NCBI GenBank assembly: GCA_946807835.1
Contig: OX327683.1
Location: forward strand, 37,445,001 to 37,509,000
Source of the DNA: Ailanthus altissimus
Taxonomy: Eukaryota > Streptophyta > Magnoliopsida > Sapindales > Simaroubaceae
Length of the DNA stretch: 64,000 nucleotides
Reading direction: 5' to 3'
Shown here: positions 47,704-60,568 of the stretch, piece by piece
How the letters are laid out: every line of letters begins with the position of its first letter
Numbering within the stretch: the stretch's first letter is position 1
The notes under the pieces: model-generated
Told to the model about the DNA's origin: nothing
What the model saw: the letters and a program-made list of their open reading frames with translations, nothing else
Databases searched by the model: none
Translations under genes and position numbers: made by a program

Positions 47704-48120
47704 TGTACCCTGTGTACGCTTACTTCTTTTATTCCCTCAGTTGGGACGACGAACGCACTAGTGAAGGTGCTATTATTAGCCAATCACTCGGCATAGATGA
47801 GCAGAAATTACTTCTTTTGCGAGATCCTACTATAAATTCTATTCTTATATATTCTGATCGCCAACTCATACATACTCGATCCAGTTGTATTTTATTGGAA
47901 TTGAGGGAATAACCAAAATCAATTTGAATTGACTTTTTTTGTTTTCGAAGTATTGCAATGCATCATTCTATCGATGTTGTTGCAACGTTCTTGTGGTTAA
48001 AACCTTGTAGTTGGTTTGGCAAGGTACTTCGGTTGGCCGATACTAATAAAATCGAGCACGAACTTTTATTTCTTATTAAATTAACCGATCAACTGCTATC
48101 GAAGATTTTCTTTTAGATTC
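47704..48120. other. Unassigned tail of the plastid-derived mosaic
   Basis: Compositionally similar to the mosaic. A plus-strand frame runs open to a stop at 47912 with segments EGAIISQSLGIDEQKLLLLR and DRQLIHTRSSC. I could not place it in any plastid or mitochondrial gene from memory. Confidence 0.3.
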
Positions 48121-50761
48121 AATAAATTAAAAAAAAAAAAGAATTTGACATATTTCACTTTTTGTGTGTAAGAAAAGACGCAATTCTGCTTAAAATTAAA
48201 AATGATAATACACTTTCTCTCAAAATTTTCTACTAAAATATTTATTAAATAATAAATTTTTATATTTTAAAATTATTTAGTACGTTATTTAAAATAAAAA
48301 GATTTTAAAATATAATATTACTCTAAAATTAGATGATCAAATTCAGGAGAAAAAAATATATATGAAAAAAGAACAAAAGGCAAATATTGAACGTTGCCAT
48401 AATTGTGGTTTGACATGTATGACTATGATATTATACTTTCAAATAAAATTCAGGAAAACATTTTGAGGCTTTCAACCACCAGATAATTACAGAAGAAATA
48501 AAACAACTTCATAGGTTACATCTTCTGCAATATTATTGGAATGAGATTATAGTAAATGAGAAGATAAAACTATAATCATGGAGAAAGAAAGGTTACCTGA
48601 TATATGGCACGATTTCCACCCGTTAATGGGAACCGGAAGAAAGACCAACTTGTAATATAAAAACGATAGTGATTTTACGTTTTTAAATATTATTTTAAAT
48701 TTTTTATCTTAAATTAATGTATTAAATAATTATTAAATAATAAATAGTATAATTTTAAAATATTTAAAGATATAGAGAATCAAGATAATTAATTCATACT
48801 ATATTTAATATTATTTTTTATAATTTAAATTAATATATTATATTATATTTCTTTATTTATATTAATTTTCAACCTATATAACTGTTTGTTATGTAATAGT
48901 TTATATATACAACATAATAAAGTAATGATGCAGCCTATATGTTTTTTTGTTTCTCTTTATTTTTTCAATGTCAAATATGATCATTGGTCTCTCTTTTCCT
49001 TCATAGAGCATTTTTTTGTCATTTATGTCCGTCAAGAATTTTTTTTTGTCATTGTTCACATATCCCAAACACTGTTCATCCAATATTCTGGTTATTGTTC
49101 GAATACTTGTCTACACACCGTCCACACCAAACAGTGCAAAATATGCCGACCGTTTTAATCCCACTAGAATCACTCTAATCTGATACCGAAGTAGCGAACA
49201 CTTGCCTCTTAAAATTAAAGTACCGTCTGACTCAGATCTCGGCCATTTCCCGATGCATTACTACTTACCACCCTTCCTAGATGACTCATAACTCATTTGT
49301 TGTCTAAACCCCACCGTAATCGTATCAATTGCTCTCTAGAAACAGCCTCACACGCCGAAATCCCTTGTCATAGACGAACTTCCTCTTTTTTTGGGTGACC
49401 ACTTTCTCTGGCCATTGAATTGTCACAAATCAGAGCTTCCATGCACCACTACAGTCTATTGTTACTGTTTTCAATCAAACTTCGATTCCATCATTTTTTT
49501 TTTTGCGAGTGACTTGACAACTCCACTGCCATTTGACTCTTCATCATTAGATTTATTATTTATGATGTTAATTTTTTTATTTGACACCCTATTTTTGAAG
49601 AAATTTTTTGTAAATTTTTTAAAGTTTTATGGACAATTTATAATTTAAAAAAATGTTAGGATTATTTTTATAATTTTTAATTTTTTTTACCTATTTGTAA
49701 TTTCAAATAAATTGGTGGGTGAATCTTTCAACACACTTGCACTCACAATAATTAATTTTTAGTTTCTCTATCAATGTATTTGCACTCGCAGTAGTTGATC
49801 TTCACAATACACTTATCAATCCAACAACATTGTCAGCCGTTGACAACATCATCATTCTCTAACAACATTATCTCTTTTTCATAATGGTTGTCTCTTATCG
49901 ATAATAGTTGCCCCTTTTTGATAATTGTTGTCTCATCGGACAGTAGTTGTTTCTCAATACTCACCATTAATTTTCTTTTCAAACTCAAACTTTTTTAATC
50001 TTAAATTTGGGGAAATGTTAAAAAATATAAGAAATCAAGACAATCAATTTCTATTATATTTAATATTATTTTTTATAATTTGAATTAATATGTTATATTA
50101 CGTTTTCTTATTTAAGTTAATCATCTTGTTATGTAACAGTTTATACACAACATAATATAATAAAAATGTACAATTTACAATTTTCTTGTTTCTCTTTATT
50201 TTTTCGCTGCCCCTTACTTTTCTCATTTAAACTATTTTACCATCTAATAATCACTTAATAAATTATTTAAAATAAAAATTTTAAAATGATATGTAAAAAG
50301 TGAAATATTATTCAATAATAATAACTAAATTTATTGATGTTGGCAAGATATTAGAAAACAAAATTATTTTTCGAGGACCTTGGAATATACTGTTTGGAAC
50401 CTGTCAAGATAAAAGGCGTAGTTATGCTTATAATTAACCGATTGAGTTTAAAGAATATAACATATAAATAATATAATATAAAGGGGTTATTTTAGTAATA
50501 TCTTGATGATAAAACTTAATATTAAAAATATTCACTTCTTTTGAAAATAGACACCAATATTCAATCATTAAAAAAATTTATGTTAAAATTATTAGGAAAA
50601 GTAATAAAGTAAAATTAATATTTAAAATTTAAATAAATATTTTAAAAATCCTAAAATTTGAAAATCCTAAATTTTTTTTATTTTCTCTATTTATCTATCT
50701 CATATTTTAAAAACTTTAAATTACTTGTGCAACAGCCTTACCCCACTGCTAGCCTCATTTG
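48121..50761. other. AT-rich intergenic sequence, no gene
   Basis: The stretches 48200-48335, 48660-48780 and 50215-50320 look like worn members of the MITE family at 44285. The stretch 48775-48900 recurs at about 50025-50150 ('gaatcaagataattaattc', 'tatatttaatattatttttt'), a direct repeat about 1.26 kb apart. At 49850-49960 a short tandem repeat has ataatagttgtctc-like units. The ORFs at 48886 and 49391 have no family features. Confidence 0.4.
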
Positions 50762-51268
50762 TGTCACGGGCTAGCCGTTTGTTATTAATTAAAAAGATTA
50801 ACTTATTAAGTACTACTGTATACACACCCTTATATACTCAAAATCTACTCAATTTCTATTCAATGTGGGACGTGACATTTTCCTTCACCTAATCATGTGA
50901 CTCTCTTGTCACTATTTAGTTTAAACTCAATGATCAACATGGCCTGTATTGTCCATTCTCCCGAAATTAGAGGACCCACTACCCACGTGGCAATCTCTAT
51001 TGGGACTCAAGACACAAAATTTTTAAGGTCTACTTGACCCGTATTGCCCATCCCTAACGTCATAAGGGACATACATCCTACGTAACAATTTTTATTGGAG
51101 CAATTTTAGGGTCTACATACAAATAATAATTCAGATTTACTCTGATATCATTTGTCACAAGTCGAGCACTTGCTATTGACCTAAAAAACTAACCTATTAA
51201 ATAATACTGTATACTTAACTTTATATATTTAAAATCTATCCAATTTTTATTAAATTTGTGATATAATA
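50762..51268 (-). mobile_element. TRIM retrotransposon copy 2
   Basis: The terminal repeats are 50762-50877 (tgtcacggg...cgtgaca) and about 51153-51268. The interior is about 275 bases and shares blocks with copy 1 (gacccactacccacgtgg, 'cgtattgcccatccc'). 'ctgatatcat' just inside the right repeat is a worn reverse primer site. The right end is eroded and no clear target duplication is left, so this copy is older than copy 1. Confidence 0.65.
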
Positions 51269-52129
51269 CTTGACTGACCACCGTCACTCTATACTAACTA
51301 TTCTATTGCTAGCCAAGTCGTTGCATAGCCATGGCCTGGCCATGCACAGCAGCCTCACTTGACTATAAGCAACAATAATATATATATATTTTCTTGATTT
51401 TAGATTAATTATTTGAGATTGATTTTATTATTGATATTGTTTGAGTGGTTAATGTTGTTGGATTAATTCATTATCAATGAATGATTTTGTAACGATGTTA
51501 TTAAAAATTTGTGATAATATTAATAAAATTTATTGATATTATTGATTTAAATAAAAAAAAATTAAGTTATTATATAAAGAGTATGATTATCAAGTTAACT
51601 TTATTATTAAGGACAATTTTATTTATTTGCAAATTTTAACATGCTTTTAGTTAATTTTAATGAAATAATATTTACTTTGAGAGTGTTGCTAATTTTTCAA
51701 ATAGAAAGGTAGTTTTATAGTAGAATGGAGTACGTCACTTATATTTATTAATTTGTGGTACTATATGATATAGAAATTTGTGATTTTATTATTGTAAGTG
51801 GAAGCACTAAATTTGAAGCAAAATTTATATTTCTCAAATACTTTAATACACCTCTATATTAAACAAAATTTTAATATGTGGATACGTTTGTGGAACTAAC
51901 ACACAGGAGACAAAAGAATTGAGAGAGAACCTTATTATTTGTTCTTCTATTATTGTTTCCGGTTATTAAAGCAGAATATGTTATATATGATAATAAAATT
52001 ATTTATTGATAAGATAAGAACGAATATGAATACGTATATTTTTCTTAATTTAGTTATTTATGTCCCCACGTTTCAGTAGTCTTTAATATTATATCATACA
52101 TATATATATATATATATATATTATATAAT
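51269..52129. other. AT-rich intergenic sequence, no gene
   Basis: There is nothing coding. A (ta)n run lies at about 52100-52120. Confidence 0.4.
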
Positions 52130-52329
52130 GAGTAATATTATAACTACGCCAACTAAAAACTTATAGAATAATGTTATACTTTCAAATAATGTATCAGATA
52201 ATTAGTTGATAGTGAAATAATGTAGTAACTAATTTTGAAAGTTAAATTATTTTACTTTTTAAAAATTATTTGATACATCACTTTAGAATAAAAATCTTAA
52301 AATGATATTTTAAAAGTGTAACATTACTC
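52130..52329. mobile_element. Small MITE upstream of ERF copy 5
   Basis: The ends gagtaatatta and taacattactc are inverted repeats about 200 bases apart. Inside, 'aataatgtatcagataatta' and 'attatttgatacatcac' form a second inverted pair. It belongs to the family of 44285-44478. Confidence 0.5.
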
Positions 52330-52780
52330 AATTATACAATTATTAACCTAAAAAGGGGCCTAAGGAGTCATAGCCTCCGAGTCTCAATTTTCTTTTAAAT
52401 TTAATAATAAATTTCTTATAACATTTACCTTCTAAAATATGTATTTTTGTTATTTGATTCTCTAAATTTCAAGTTCCATATTAAAACCCAATATAATTAA
52501 ACTTGAATCAATATAATTTTTTATATTAACATCTACCCTCACCTTAAATTCTGGTTCTAACCTAATCTTATATTATATCAACAATGAGTAACATAATTGT
52601 AATTATAGAATAAAGAAATTAATATGATTAAGCTTAACAAATAAACAAAAATAAATAAAATCCTTGATTAAAAAAACGTGAACAATATGCCCTATCCCAT
52701 CTAAATTGAAGAACGGGCCTACGAAGTTTCATATATACAAATGTCGAGTCCATAACAGGAACCAAGGCTTCATCTGACTT

Positions 52781-52790
52781 GGTATATAAA
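52781..52790 (+). promoter_or_regulatory. TATA box of ERF copy 5
   Basis: ggtatataaa lies about 80 bases before the ATG. Further upstream (52719-52732) 'ctacgaagtttcat' matches the block before ERF copy 4 and the orphan promoter. Confidence 0.6.
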
Positions 52791-52868
52791 CAATCAAAGT
52801 CACAGATTTAACTGAAACAAGTTCAAATCGAGCACAACACAACATATATAATAATTGGAGCAGAAAAA

Positions 52869-53471
52869 ATGTACGAAGAGAGCACCTTGTTAGAATCTGA
52901 TTTGGCTCTTCTAGAGTCGATTCACCAGCATCTTCTTTCTGATGATTTTGAATCTGCACTGAGCTTTTCACAGTTGAATTTTGGCATTAATGCATCTTTG
53001 TATCGCCAGAGTTCGAGCTCTAATTATAATCTTCTGTCGAACAAGAACCGGAGAGAGGCGGAGGCCACGTCAGCAGTGCCGAATACTAGACTCTGCCCTG
53101 GCCACGAAATGAGCCAAAAGGTGGTGGCGGTGGCGCGTGAGTCTCATGCGCCAGAGCAGGACTGGCGCCTTTACAGGGGGGTGAGGAGAACGCCGTGGGG
53201 GAAGTACGCAGCGGAGATTAAGGACCCTAAAAGGATTTGGCTTGGGACTTACGAGAGACCTGAGGACGCGGCGCTGGCTTTTGATCGAGCCGCTTTCAAG
53301 TTGCGTGGCTCAAAAGCTAAGCTTAATTTTCCTCACCTCATTGGCACCGACGTTAATGAGCCGGTTAGAGTTACGAAAAAGCGTGCATCTCTGGAGGCTT
53401 CTTCTTCGTCGTCATCTCCGAAGCCTAAGCGAGTGAGAAAGAGTACTGAGAGAAGCTCGGCGGCTAACTGA
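52869..53471 (+). CDS. AP2/ERF transcription factor, ERF group IX, copy 5, with altered AP2 domain
   Basis: This is a single-exon protein of 200 residues, the most diverged of the five. The N-terminal motif is [15 protein letters not shown] (residues 9-23). The AP2 domain runs from about 102 to 157 but is four residues shorter than in the other copies. Where they have [12 protein letters not shown] it has DPKRIWLG, removing part of the hairpin between the second and third strands. In addition RGVRRTPWG has Thr where AtERF1 has a base-contacting Arg, and EIKD has Lys for another base-contacting Arg. The helix ([28 protein letters not shown]) is intact, as are TKKR, a serine run and the basic end. 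The frame is open and codon use is normal, so this is probably a translated protein with changed or weakened DNA binding. Confidence 0.9.
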   Translation: MYEESTLLESDLALLESIHQHLLSDDFESALSFSQLNFGINASLYRQSSSSNYNLLSNKNRREAEATSAVPNTRLCPGHEMSQKVVAVARESHAPEQDWRLYRGVRRTPWGKYAAEIKDPKRIWLGTYERPEDAALAFDRAAFKLRGSKAKLNFPHLIGTDVNEPVRVTKKRASLEASSSSSSPKPKRVRKSTERSSAAN

Positions 53472-54183
53472 GCCGGGTTTGAAAATGGATCCGGTATTGA
53501 TTTGTACCAGTAGGATCAAGCAATAATAATTAAGACGGCAAGATCTTTCGACCGATTATTTACGTAAGATTTTCTTCAGTTATAATCAATATCAATGAAC
53601 TTTTTTTTTTAATCAAATCCATGCATGGACTCTTCTTAGTTCATTGCTTGATCCCATTTCTAAGATTTGATTTGATGAGATTATTACTTTACTTATCACC
53701 AAACCATTTGCTGGAACAACCTTCCTTGTGGAATTATTCTTGGGCAATAAGGTATGTCATGCACTTGAGAGAGAAAAGTCTTAGTAAGACGGGCATTAAA
53801 TATAGCATTTGTCTGTTAAAATTATCAATAATTATTAAACAACTACTTCATTTTTCAAGAATTGTTTCATAAAACTATCACCAATTATATGTGTGTTTTA
53901 TACATTTAATTTAAAATAATTATTCAGTAAACATATACTTTTTTTTCTCTAAACTGGAGTTCATGGACTTCGTTCAACATAAAGTAGCCTCGCCAACACA
54001 GAGATATAATTAGCATCCACTAATTTATGATAACTTATAAAATCAAGCCGGAAGGCATAAGAAAATGCCTACTTAGAGTATAAACTAGTAGTAAATTCAC
54101 ACGACTTAGTGAAACGTTGAAAAGGAAAAGACGCAAATTATTTAGTTTGGATTTTGTCGCTAAAAAGAGAAAATAGTATTTTT
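53472..54183. other. 3' flank of ERF copy 5
   Basis: 'gtttgaaaatggatccggta' just after the stop is the conserved 3' UTR block shared with copies 1-3. The ORF at 53621-53872 is not supported as a gene. Confidence 0.4.
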
Positions 54184-54627
54184 TGTTAGATAAAAATTTT
54201 AATTGGTGAAAGAATTACTATGATCAGGATCTCATATTAAATCATTAAGAAGAATAAAATTAAAAGTGTATCTGAATCTATAGAAACGTAGAAAATTGAA
54301 GTTGATGCCTTTCACGTCTAAACATTTTCTTTATGAGAGAAAAGTTGTCGTCACTCATTGATGAGATATGAATAAATAATACGTTAGGGTTAAACTGGAG
54401 ATCTCAACCTATTATTTCTAGTATTTTATTTTATTTTAGCCCATCATAAAATAAAATAAAATAATTGTGTCTCTACATATTAAAGCCTATGTCATACGTT
54501 ATGTCCTAAAAGTTTAATGAAAAAATAAATTTTATTTGATCACTTTTAATGGACAACAAAAATAGATAACTAATAATATACAATTAATTAATATATGTAG
54601 GCCCACTTAAATATATAATACCCAACA
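54184..54627 (-). repeat. 3' LTR of the copia element
   Basis: It begins tgttagataaaaatttt and ends acccaaca. The adjoining 'atctctcacttta' is the reverse of a polypurine tract. Confidence 0.85.
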
Positions 54628-55075
54628 ATCTCTCACTTTAGCCACATATGTCACTTTACAATTGTATATTACCAAATAACTTTATGAGCTCAATATTTAC
54701 TATCTTAATAAAAAAACATCTCTTAACAATCTGGTTCATTAACTATACTAATATAGGATCAAAGTAGTCTTCGTTATCTTTTTTGTAACTAGACCTATTA
54801 ATGATCACATACATCAATATAATCAATGACATAGATCAAGTATAAATGTGTAGCATGAAAATTTCATGTAACGTGATCGCTTAACATGCCTATTTTCAAC
54901 TAATCCTACTTTATAACTCATAAGAGTTTAAAAATATACTTTCAAAATTTTATGCAAAACTGCAATTAAAAGAATATAACTTTATTTCAGAATTTTTAAT
55001 AAATAAACAAAAAGTAATACTTTAATCTAATAAAAAAATGTCAATTATAATTGAACATTAAGAAACAAAGTCCCA
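54628..55075 (-). other. Untranslated 3' part of the copia element
   Basis: There is no coding sequence between the RNase H region and the LTR, apart from the purine tract at about 54628-54645. Confidence 0.5.
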
Positions 55076-58000
55076 CTATTGAAGCATATCATCAAGATGA
55101 ACCACACCTATACGAGCCACATGCTCATAAAACACTTTAGGTGGTACACCCTTAGTAAGCGGATCCGCAATCATTAAGTTTGTACTGATATGTTCAATAG
55201 ACACTTGAAGACTCTGAACTCTCTCTTTAACAACAAGAAACTTGATTTCAATGTGCTTCGATTTTGACAAGCTTCTGTTGTTCTTAGAATATAACTCAGC
55301 GGTTTTATTATCACAATTTATTCTCAATGGTCTCTCAATGCCATCAACAATTTGTAGCCCAGTAATAAAATTTCGCAGCCATATTGCTTGATTTAATGCC
55401 TCATAGCAAGCTACAAATTCTGCTTCCATGGTGAATGAAGTTACGAGTGTCTGTTTGACACTTTTCCATGACACACCTCCCTCAGCCACTAAGAAAACAT
55501 AACCTGAAGTGGATCTTCTGCTATCGAGACAACCAGCAAAATCAGAGCTTGAATATCCAATGATCTCTAAATGATCTGATCTCCGATATGTGAGCATGTA
55601 ATCTTTCGTTCTTTGTAGATACCGCATAACCTTTTTAACGGCCCTCCAGTAATCCATTCATGGGTTACTTAGATATCTGCCAAGCATGTCAACTATATAT
55701 GCAATATCCGGACGAGTAGAAACTTGAGAATACATGAAACTCCCTACTGCCGACGCATAAGGGATATTCTCCATCTCTTTCTTCTCAATCTTATTTCTTA
55801 GGCATTGAAGCAAACTAAATTTATCACATTTAGCAATAGGTGTGTCTTCTGATGCATAATTCTTCATGTCAAATGTACTAAGCACCTTATCGATATATGC
55901 TTTTTGTGATAAGCCAAGTATGCCACGAGATCGTTCTCGGTGAATCTGTATGCCCAACACAAAAGAGGCATTCTCAAGATCTTTCATTTCAAATTTATTT
56001 GAAAGAAATATCTTAGTTTCATGCAACAATCTTATATCGCTGCTTGCTAGTAGAATGTCATCCACATATAAGACAAGAAGAATAAATTTGCTCCCACTAA
56101 TCTTATGATAAATACATTGATCAACAATGTTTTTCTTAAAACTAAAAGAGGTAATCACTTGATCAAATTTTCGATACCATTGACGGGATGCTTGCTTTAA
56201 ACCATAGATGAACTTCTTTAATTTACATACCAAATATTTTAAATCTTTAGATTCAAAGTTCTCTAGTTGCAACATGTATATGGTTTCTTTAATGTCACCA
56301 TTGAGAAACGCAGTCTTTACGTCCATCTAATGTAGCTCTAAGTCATAATGAGTTACAAGTACCATAATAATTCTAAAAGATTCTTTCGATGAAACCGAAG
56401 AGAAAGTCTCTTTATAATCAATGCCTTCCTTTTGAGTGAAACCTTTTGCGACTAGACATGCCTTATATCTTTCGACATTGCCTTTTGAATCCCGTTGATT
56501 TTGAAAATCCATTTACAACCAATTGGTTTCACTCCTTTAGGCAATTCGACAAGATCCCAAACGTCATTGTCTTGCATTGATTTCATTTCATTTTTTATGG
56601 CATCTATCCATTTCTGGGAGTTCACACTTTGTTTGACTTGACTGAAAGTTATTGGATCATCTTCTAGTCCTATGTCAAACTCATGTTCTTAGAGATACAC
56701 GACATAATCATTTGAAATCGCTGATCTCTTTTCCCTGGTAGATCTCCTTAATGGCACTTCCAATTGAGGTTGTTGTTGTTGCTCATCTACATGAGTAGGA
56801 GCAGGTTCTTCAATATTAGCAGGAGGTATCTTAGGAATGTCTTGATTATCTATATTTGCATCCAACATAATGACAGGTGCAATTACCTGGCCATTATCAA
56901 TTGCAATATTAGGAATAGTTACATATTCCTCTTCAAAGACAATGTTCCTGAGTTTAGCACTCCTACTATATTCAACATCCTCAATGAACTTAGCATTCCC
57001 TATATCGAAAAATGATCTGCTTGAGGGATCATAAAACTTGAAACCCCTCGATCTCTCTGAGTATCCAATAAAGTAGTAGCTTACTGTTCTTGAGTCCAAC
57101 TTTCTTTTATTAGGCCTGTATGGCCTAGCCTTAACTGAATAACCCCAAATATGCAAATGCCTAATATTAGGCTTCTTTTCAGTTTATAGCTCATATGGGG
57201 TTTTAGCTACTACTTTACTTGGAACTCGATTAAGAATATATACTACAGTCTTTAAGGCTTCACCCCAAAGAGATTCTTGTAAAGAAGAATGATTTATCAT
57301 ACTTCTAACCATATCCTTTAGGGTCCGATTTCGTCTTTCAGCTACACCATTTTGACTTGAAGTCCCCAGCATAGTGTACTGAGGAATGATGCCATATTCT
57401 TGCAAATATCTCGCAATAAAGCCTGGACATTGTTCACCTGATCTGTTATATCTGCCATAGAACTAATCACCACGGTCAAATTTAACGGCTTTAATTTTCT
57501 TGCCAAGCTGATTTTTAACTTCAGCTTTATAGGCTTTGAAAACATCCAATGATTGAGACTTCTCATGAATTAAGTATAGATACCCATAACGAGAATAATC
57601 GTCTATGAAAGTAATAAAATATTATTGACCATTTTAGAAAGCCGTAGGGAATTGACCACAAATATCAGTATGAATTAATTCCAAGATGTTTGAACTTCTG
57701 TTGGCACCAATTTTTCTAATATTTGTTTGTTTTCCCTTAATGCATTCAATACATATTTTAAAATCTAAAAAATCAAGGGAATTTAGAATTTCCTCTGACA
57801 CAAGCCTTTGAATTCTTTGTCTAGAAATATGTCCTAAACGTTTATGCCATAACATATAAGAATTCTTATTAATTAATTTGCACTTTATACCATAATTGCT
57901 TATATGCAAGGTTTCATTAATTTGTGAGGCATAAAGATCCAATTGATATAAATTATCAACTAAAGAACTTGTACCAATAATATTTGAATTTTGAAAGAGA

Positions 58001-59158
58001 CTAAACTTTTCATTTTCAAAAGAACAAGAGTAACTGAATTTGTCCAAACAAGAAATAGAAACTAAATTCTGTCGAAATGATGGTACATAAAAAAGTCTCA
58101 TGCAAATCTAAATAAAAACCAGATTCTAGTTGTAATCTAAAAAATTCAATTGTCTCAACAGGAACCTTGTTGCCATCACCCACATAGATGAATCTTTCAG
58201 CATCAGTTGACAGTCAGCTCCTTAAACAACCCTGCATAGTCACACTTATGTGAGTAGTTACACCCATATCTATCCACAAAGTGTGACTTGGTACTAAAGC
58301 CAAATTAACTTTTGAACAAACAAAGTTAAGAAGTTTACCTTTTTTGTCAAGCCATTTTGTATATTTGGAATAATCTTTCTTCACATGTCCAACTTTCTTG
58401 CAAAAGTAACAAGAGATTTCAGTATTCCGTTTCTTTTGCACCTTAGGCTGTGAAGTTCCAATATCTGCAGCTCTTTTTCCTTTATTATTCCATTTCCTTT
58501 TCTTGTTGGCAGCATTGTCATTGGAAGAAGTTGCTAAATGAGCACTCTTTATCTTTTCTTGTTTCAATCTCTCTTCCTCTTGCACACATTAAGCAATGAG
58601 CTCATTAAGAGTCCATTTCTCCTTTTGAGTATTATAACTAATCTTAAAAGGACTGTATTGTACAGGAAGAGAGATCAAGACTAAGTGCACGAGAATGTCA
58701 TCAGACAATTCTAACTTTAATGCCTTTAATCTTGTAACAATATTAGACATTTTCATAATGTACTCCCTTATGTTTTCTTTGCCTTTATACCGTATTGAAA
58801 CAAGCTTAGACAAAATAGTACTTGTTTGGACCTTTTCATTACCAGCGAATCGGTCTACTATTTGGCTCAGGAACTTTTTAGCATTTTTTTCCTCAGACAC
58901 TGCGTCCCTGATGGTATCTGGAATAGAGTGCTTCATGATCATCAGATTTATACAGTTAGAACGCTCTCATTTTTCATAAAGTGTCATTTGTTCAGTAGTA
59001 CTGCTATCAGTAAGGGTAGGAGGTTCTTTCATCCGGATTGCATATTCTAGATCCATACACCCAAGCACAATGGTAATGTGCTCATTCCATTTCCTGAAAT
59101 TAGTGTCGTTAAGCACTGGAATGTTGTTCAAGTTGGCAAATATAGAAGAAGCATTTAC
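55076..59158 (-). pseudogene. Copia Gag-Pol polyprotein, broken by stops and frameshifts
   Basis: Read leftward: Gag (about 59158-58590), including LVSIRYKGKENIREYIMKMS. A zinc knuckle follows (about 58400), CYFCKKVGHVKKDY, where the last Cys of CCHC is Tyr. The protease region (about 58270) reads LWIDMGVTTH, with Met where the catalytic DSG triad has Ser. The pre-integrase part (58101-57634) has WHKRLGHISRQR. Integrase pieces (57566-57184) include [18 protein letters not shown], then a linker. Reverse transcriptase (56512-55658) has MDVKTAFLNGD and the intact catalytic YVDD. RNase H (55657-55076) has FAGCLDSRRSTSGYVF and ADPLTKGVP. In-frame stops fall at about 58943-58980, 58586, 56327 and 55658, with frame changes in the integrase. 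It cannot encode a working polyprotein. Confidence 0.88.
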
Positions 59159-60568
59159 TATATAAAGAAAACAAAAAATTCACAATCAATAACCATGTCA
59201 TTTAATCATGCATTCATATAAACACATGGCATAAGATATAATAAATTAAGTCATTATAAGATACCAAACACAATATTGCTATTTAGTCTTTGGACATAAA
59301 TAACAATTTGTAAACGGTACTCTAAAAAAAACTTAGACAATAAACATTGATAATAGATCGTGCCAATAATACGTCTTTCTTTGGACCGACATGTTATATA
59401 CATAGAAAGTGTCAACGTTTATCACATATTTACTGTCTCGTGTGTTTATTATCTGGCCAAAAAATAATTTTTTTTTGAGCCGATTATTTTTCGCATAAAT
59501 TTAAACATAATTATTTATTTTCTTTAATAACACCGACATATTTTAAAATAAATAAATCTGCATAAAAAATGTCACTTTGGTGGTATTTTAATTTAATTTA
59601 ATTCATTTTAAAATATTGGATATTAATTTACATGAAAATAGAGAAAAAATAGGTTAAAGTCAAAGTCAACATTTAAATCATATCAAAATTAAGGACGGGA
59701 CCGGAATGAGTAGGGATCGAAGTGGTTAGGTTAATTCAAGCCTAGCCTTTAATAATTATTCAAACCCTAAACTTTATTCAATGACCTAAACCCAAAATGG
59801 ACCTAGGTCCATCCTAACTCATTTGATTTGATCAATATGTTGGGTATATAAAACTTAGGCCTAATAAAATTTTTATGGGTCATATAAATTTAACTTGATA
59901 AACTCTCAAAATTTGTGAACACTAACCATCTGACGTGCGCCACCATTAAAAAAAAATCCATCAAAGTTGATATTATTAATTTAATTTTAAATAAATTTCA
60001 ACTTTTACCTTTTTTTTTAATTTACGCATTCAACTTTTGTTTTGTTTTTTTTTTTTATTCGTCAAAAACAAATTTTGGAATGAACTTAATATTCATTCAA
60101 TCCGTTGAATGCTTTTTTGAAGATAATAATAACAATTCCATCAGTCTGAATTCGTAGCAAAGCAATCAATGCAATCCGTATCAAAAAGAAAATTTATATG
60201 CATTCAATCACTGCATCATAATAATTGATATAAAATAAAAATATTGTTATATAGCAATCCGACATATGCATTGAATTTGACATATTAATATAATATATAT
60301 AATACCAAATCATGAATTTTGCATATATGTTATATGTTAAAGGGATATATATAAAGTGAACTCAACTTACGCTTTTTTTTTTTAATTGCCGCATAGGGAA
60401 TTAATATATTACGCTGTATATAATTTTTTTTAAATAATTCAGAATTAAAACCACATCCTGCAGATTATGACGAACTGAATTTAATAATATGTTAAATAAA
60501 AAAGATAATCAATTTAATATAAAAAAATTTCTCTCAATGATTTAACATGAAACTGCTTTGATACTATT
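59159..60568 (-). other. Leader and 5' internal region of the copia element
   Basis: This is an unusually long AT-rich stretch of 1.4 kb between gag and the 5' LTR, partly perhaps a later insertion. A worn primer site lies at 60554-60568 ('gctttgatactattt' on the plus strand). The ORF at 59915-60157 is not supported. Confidence 0.4.
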
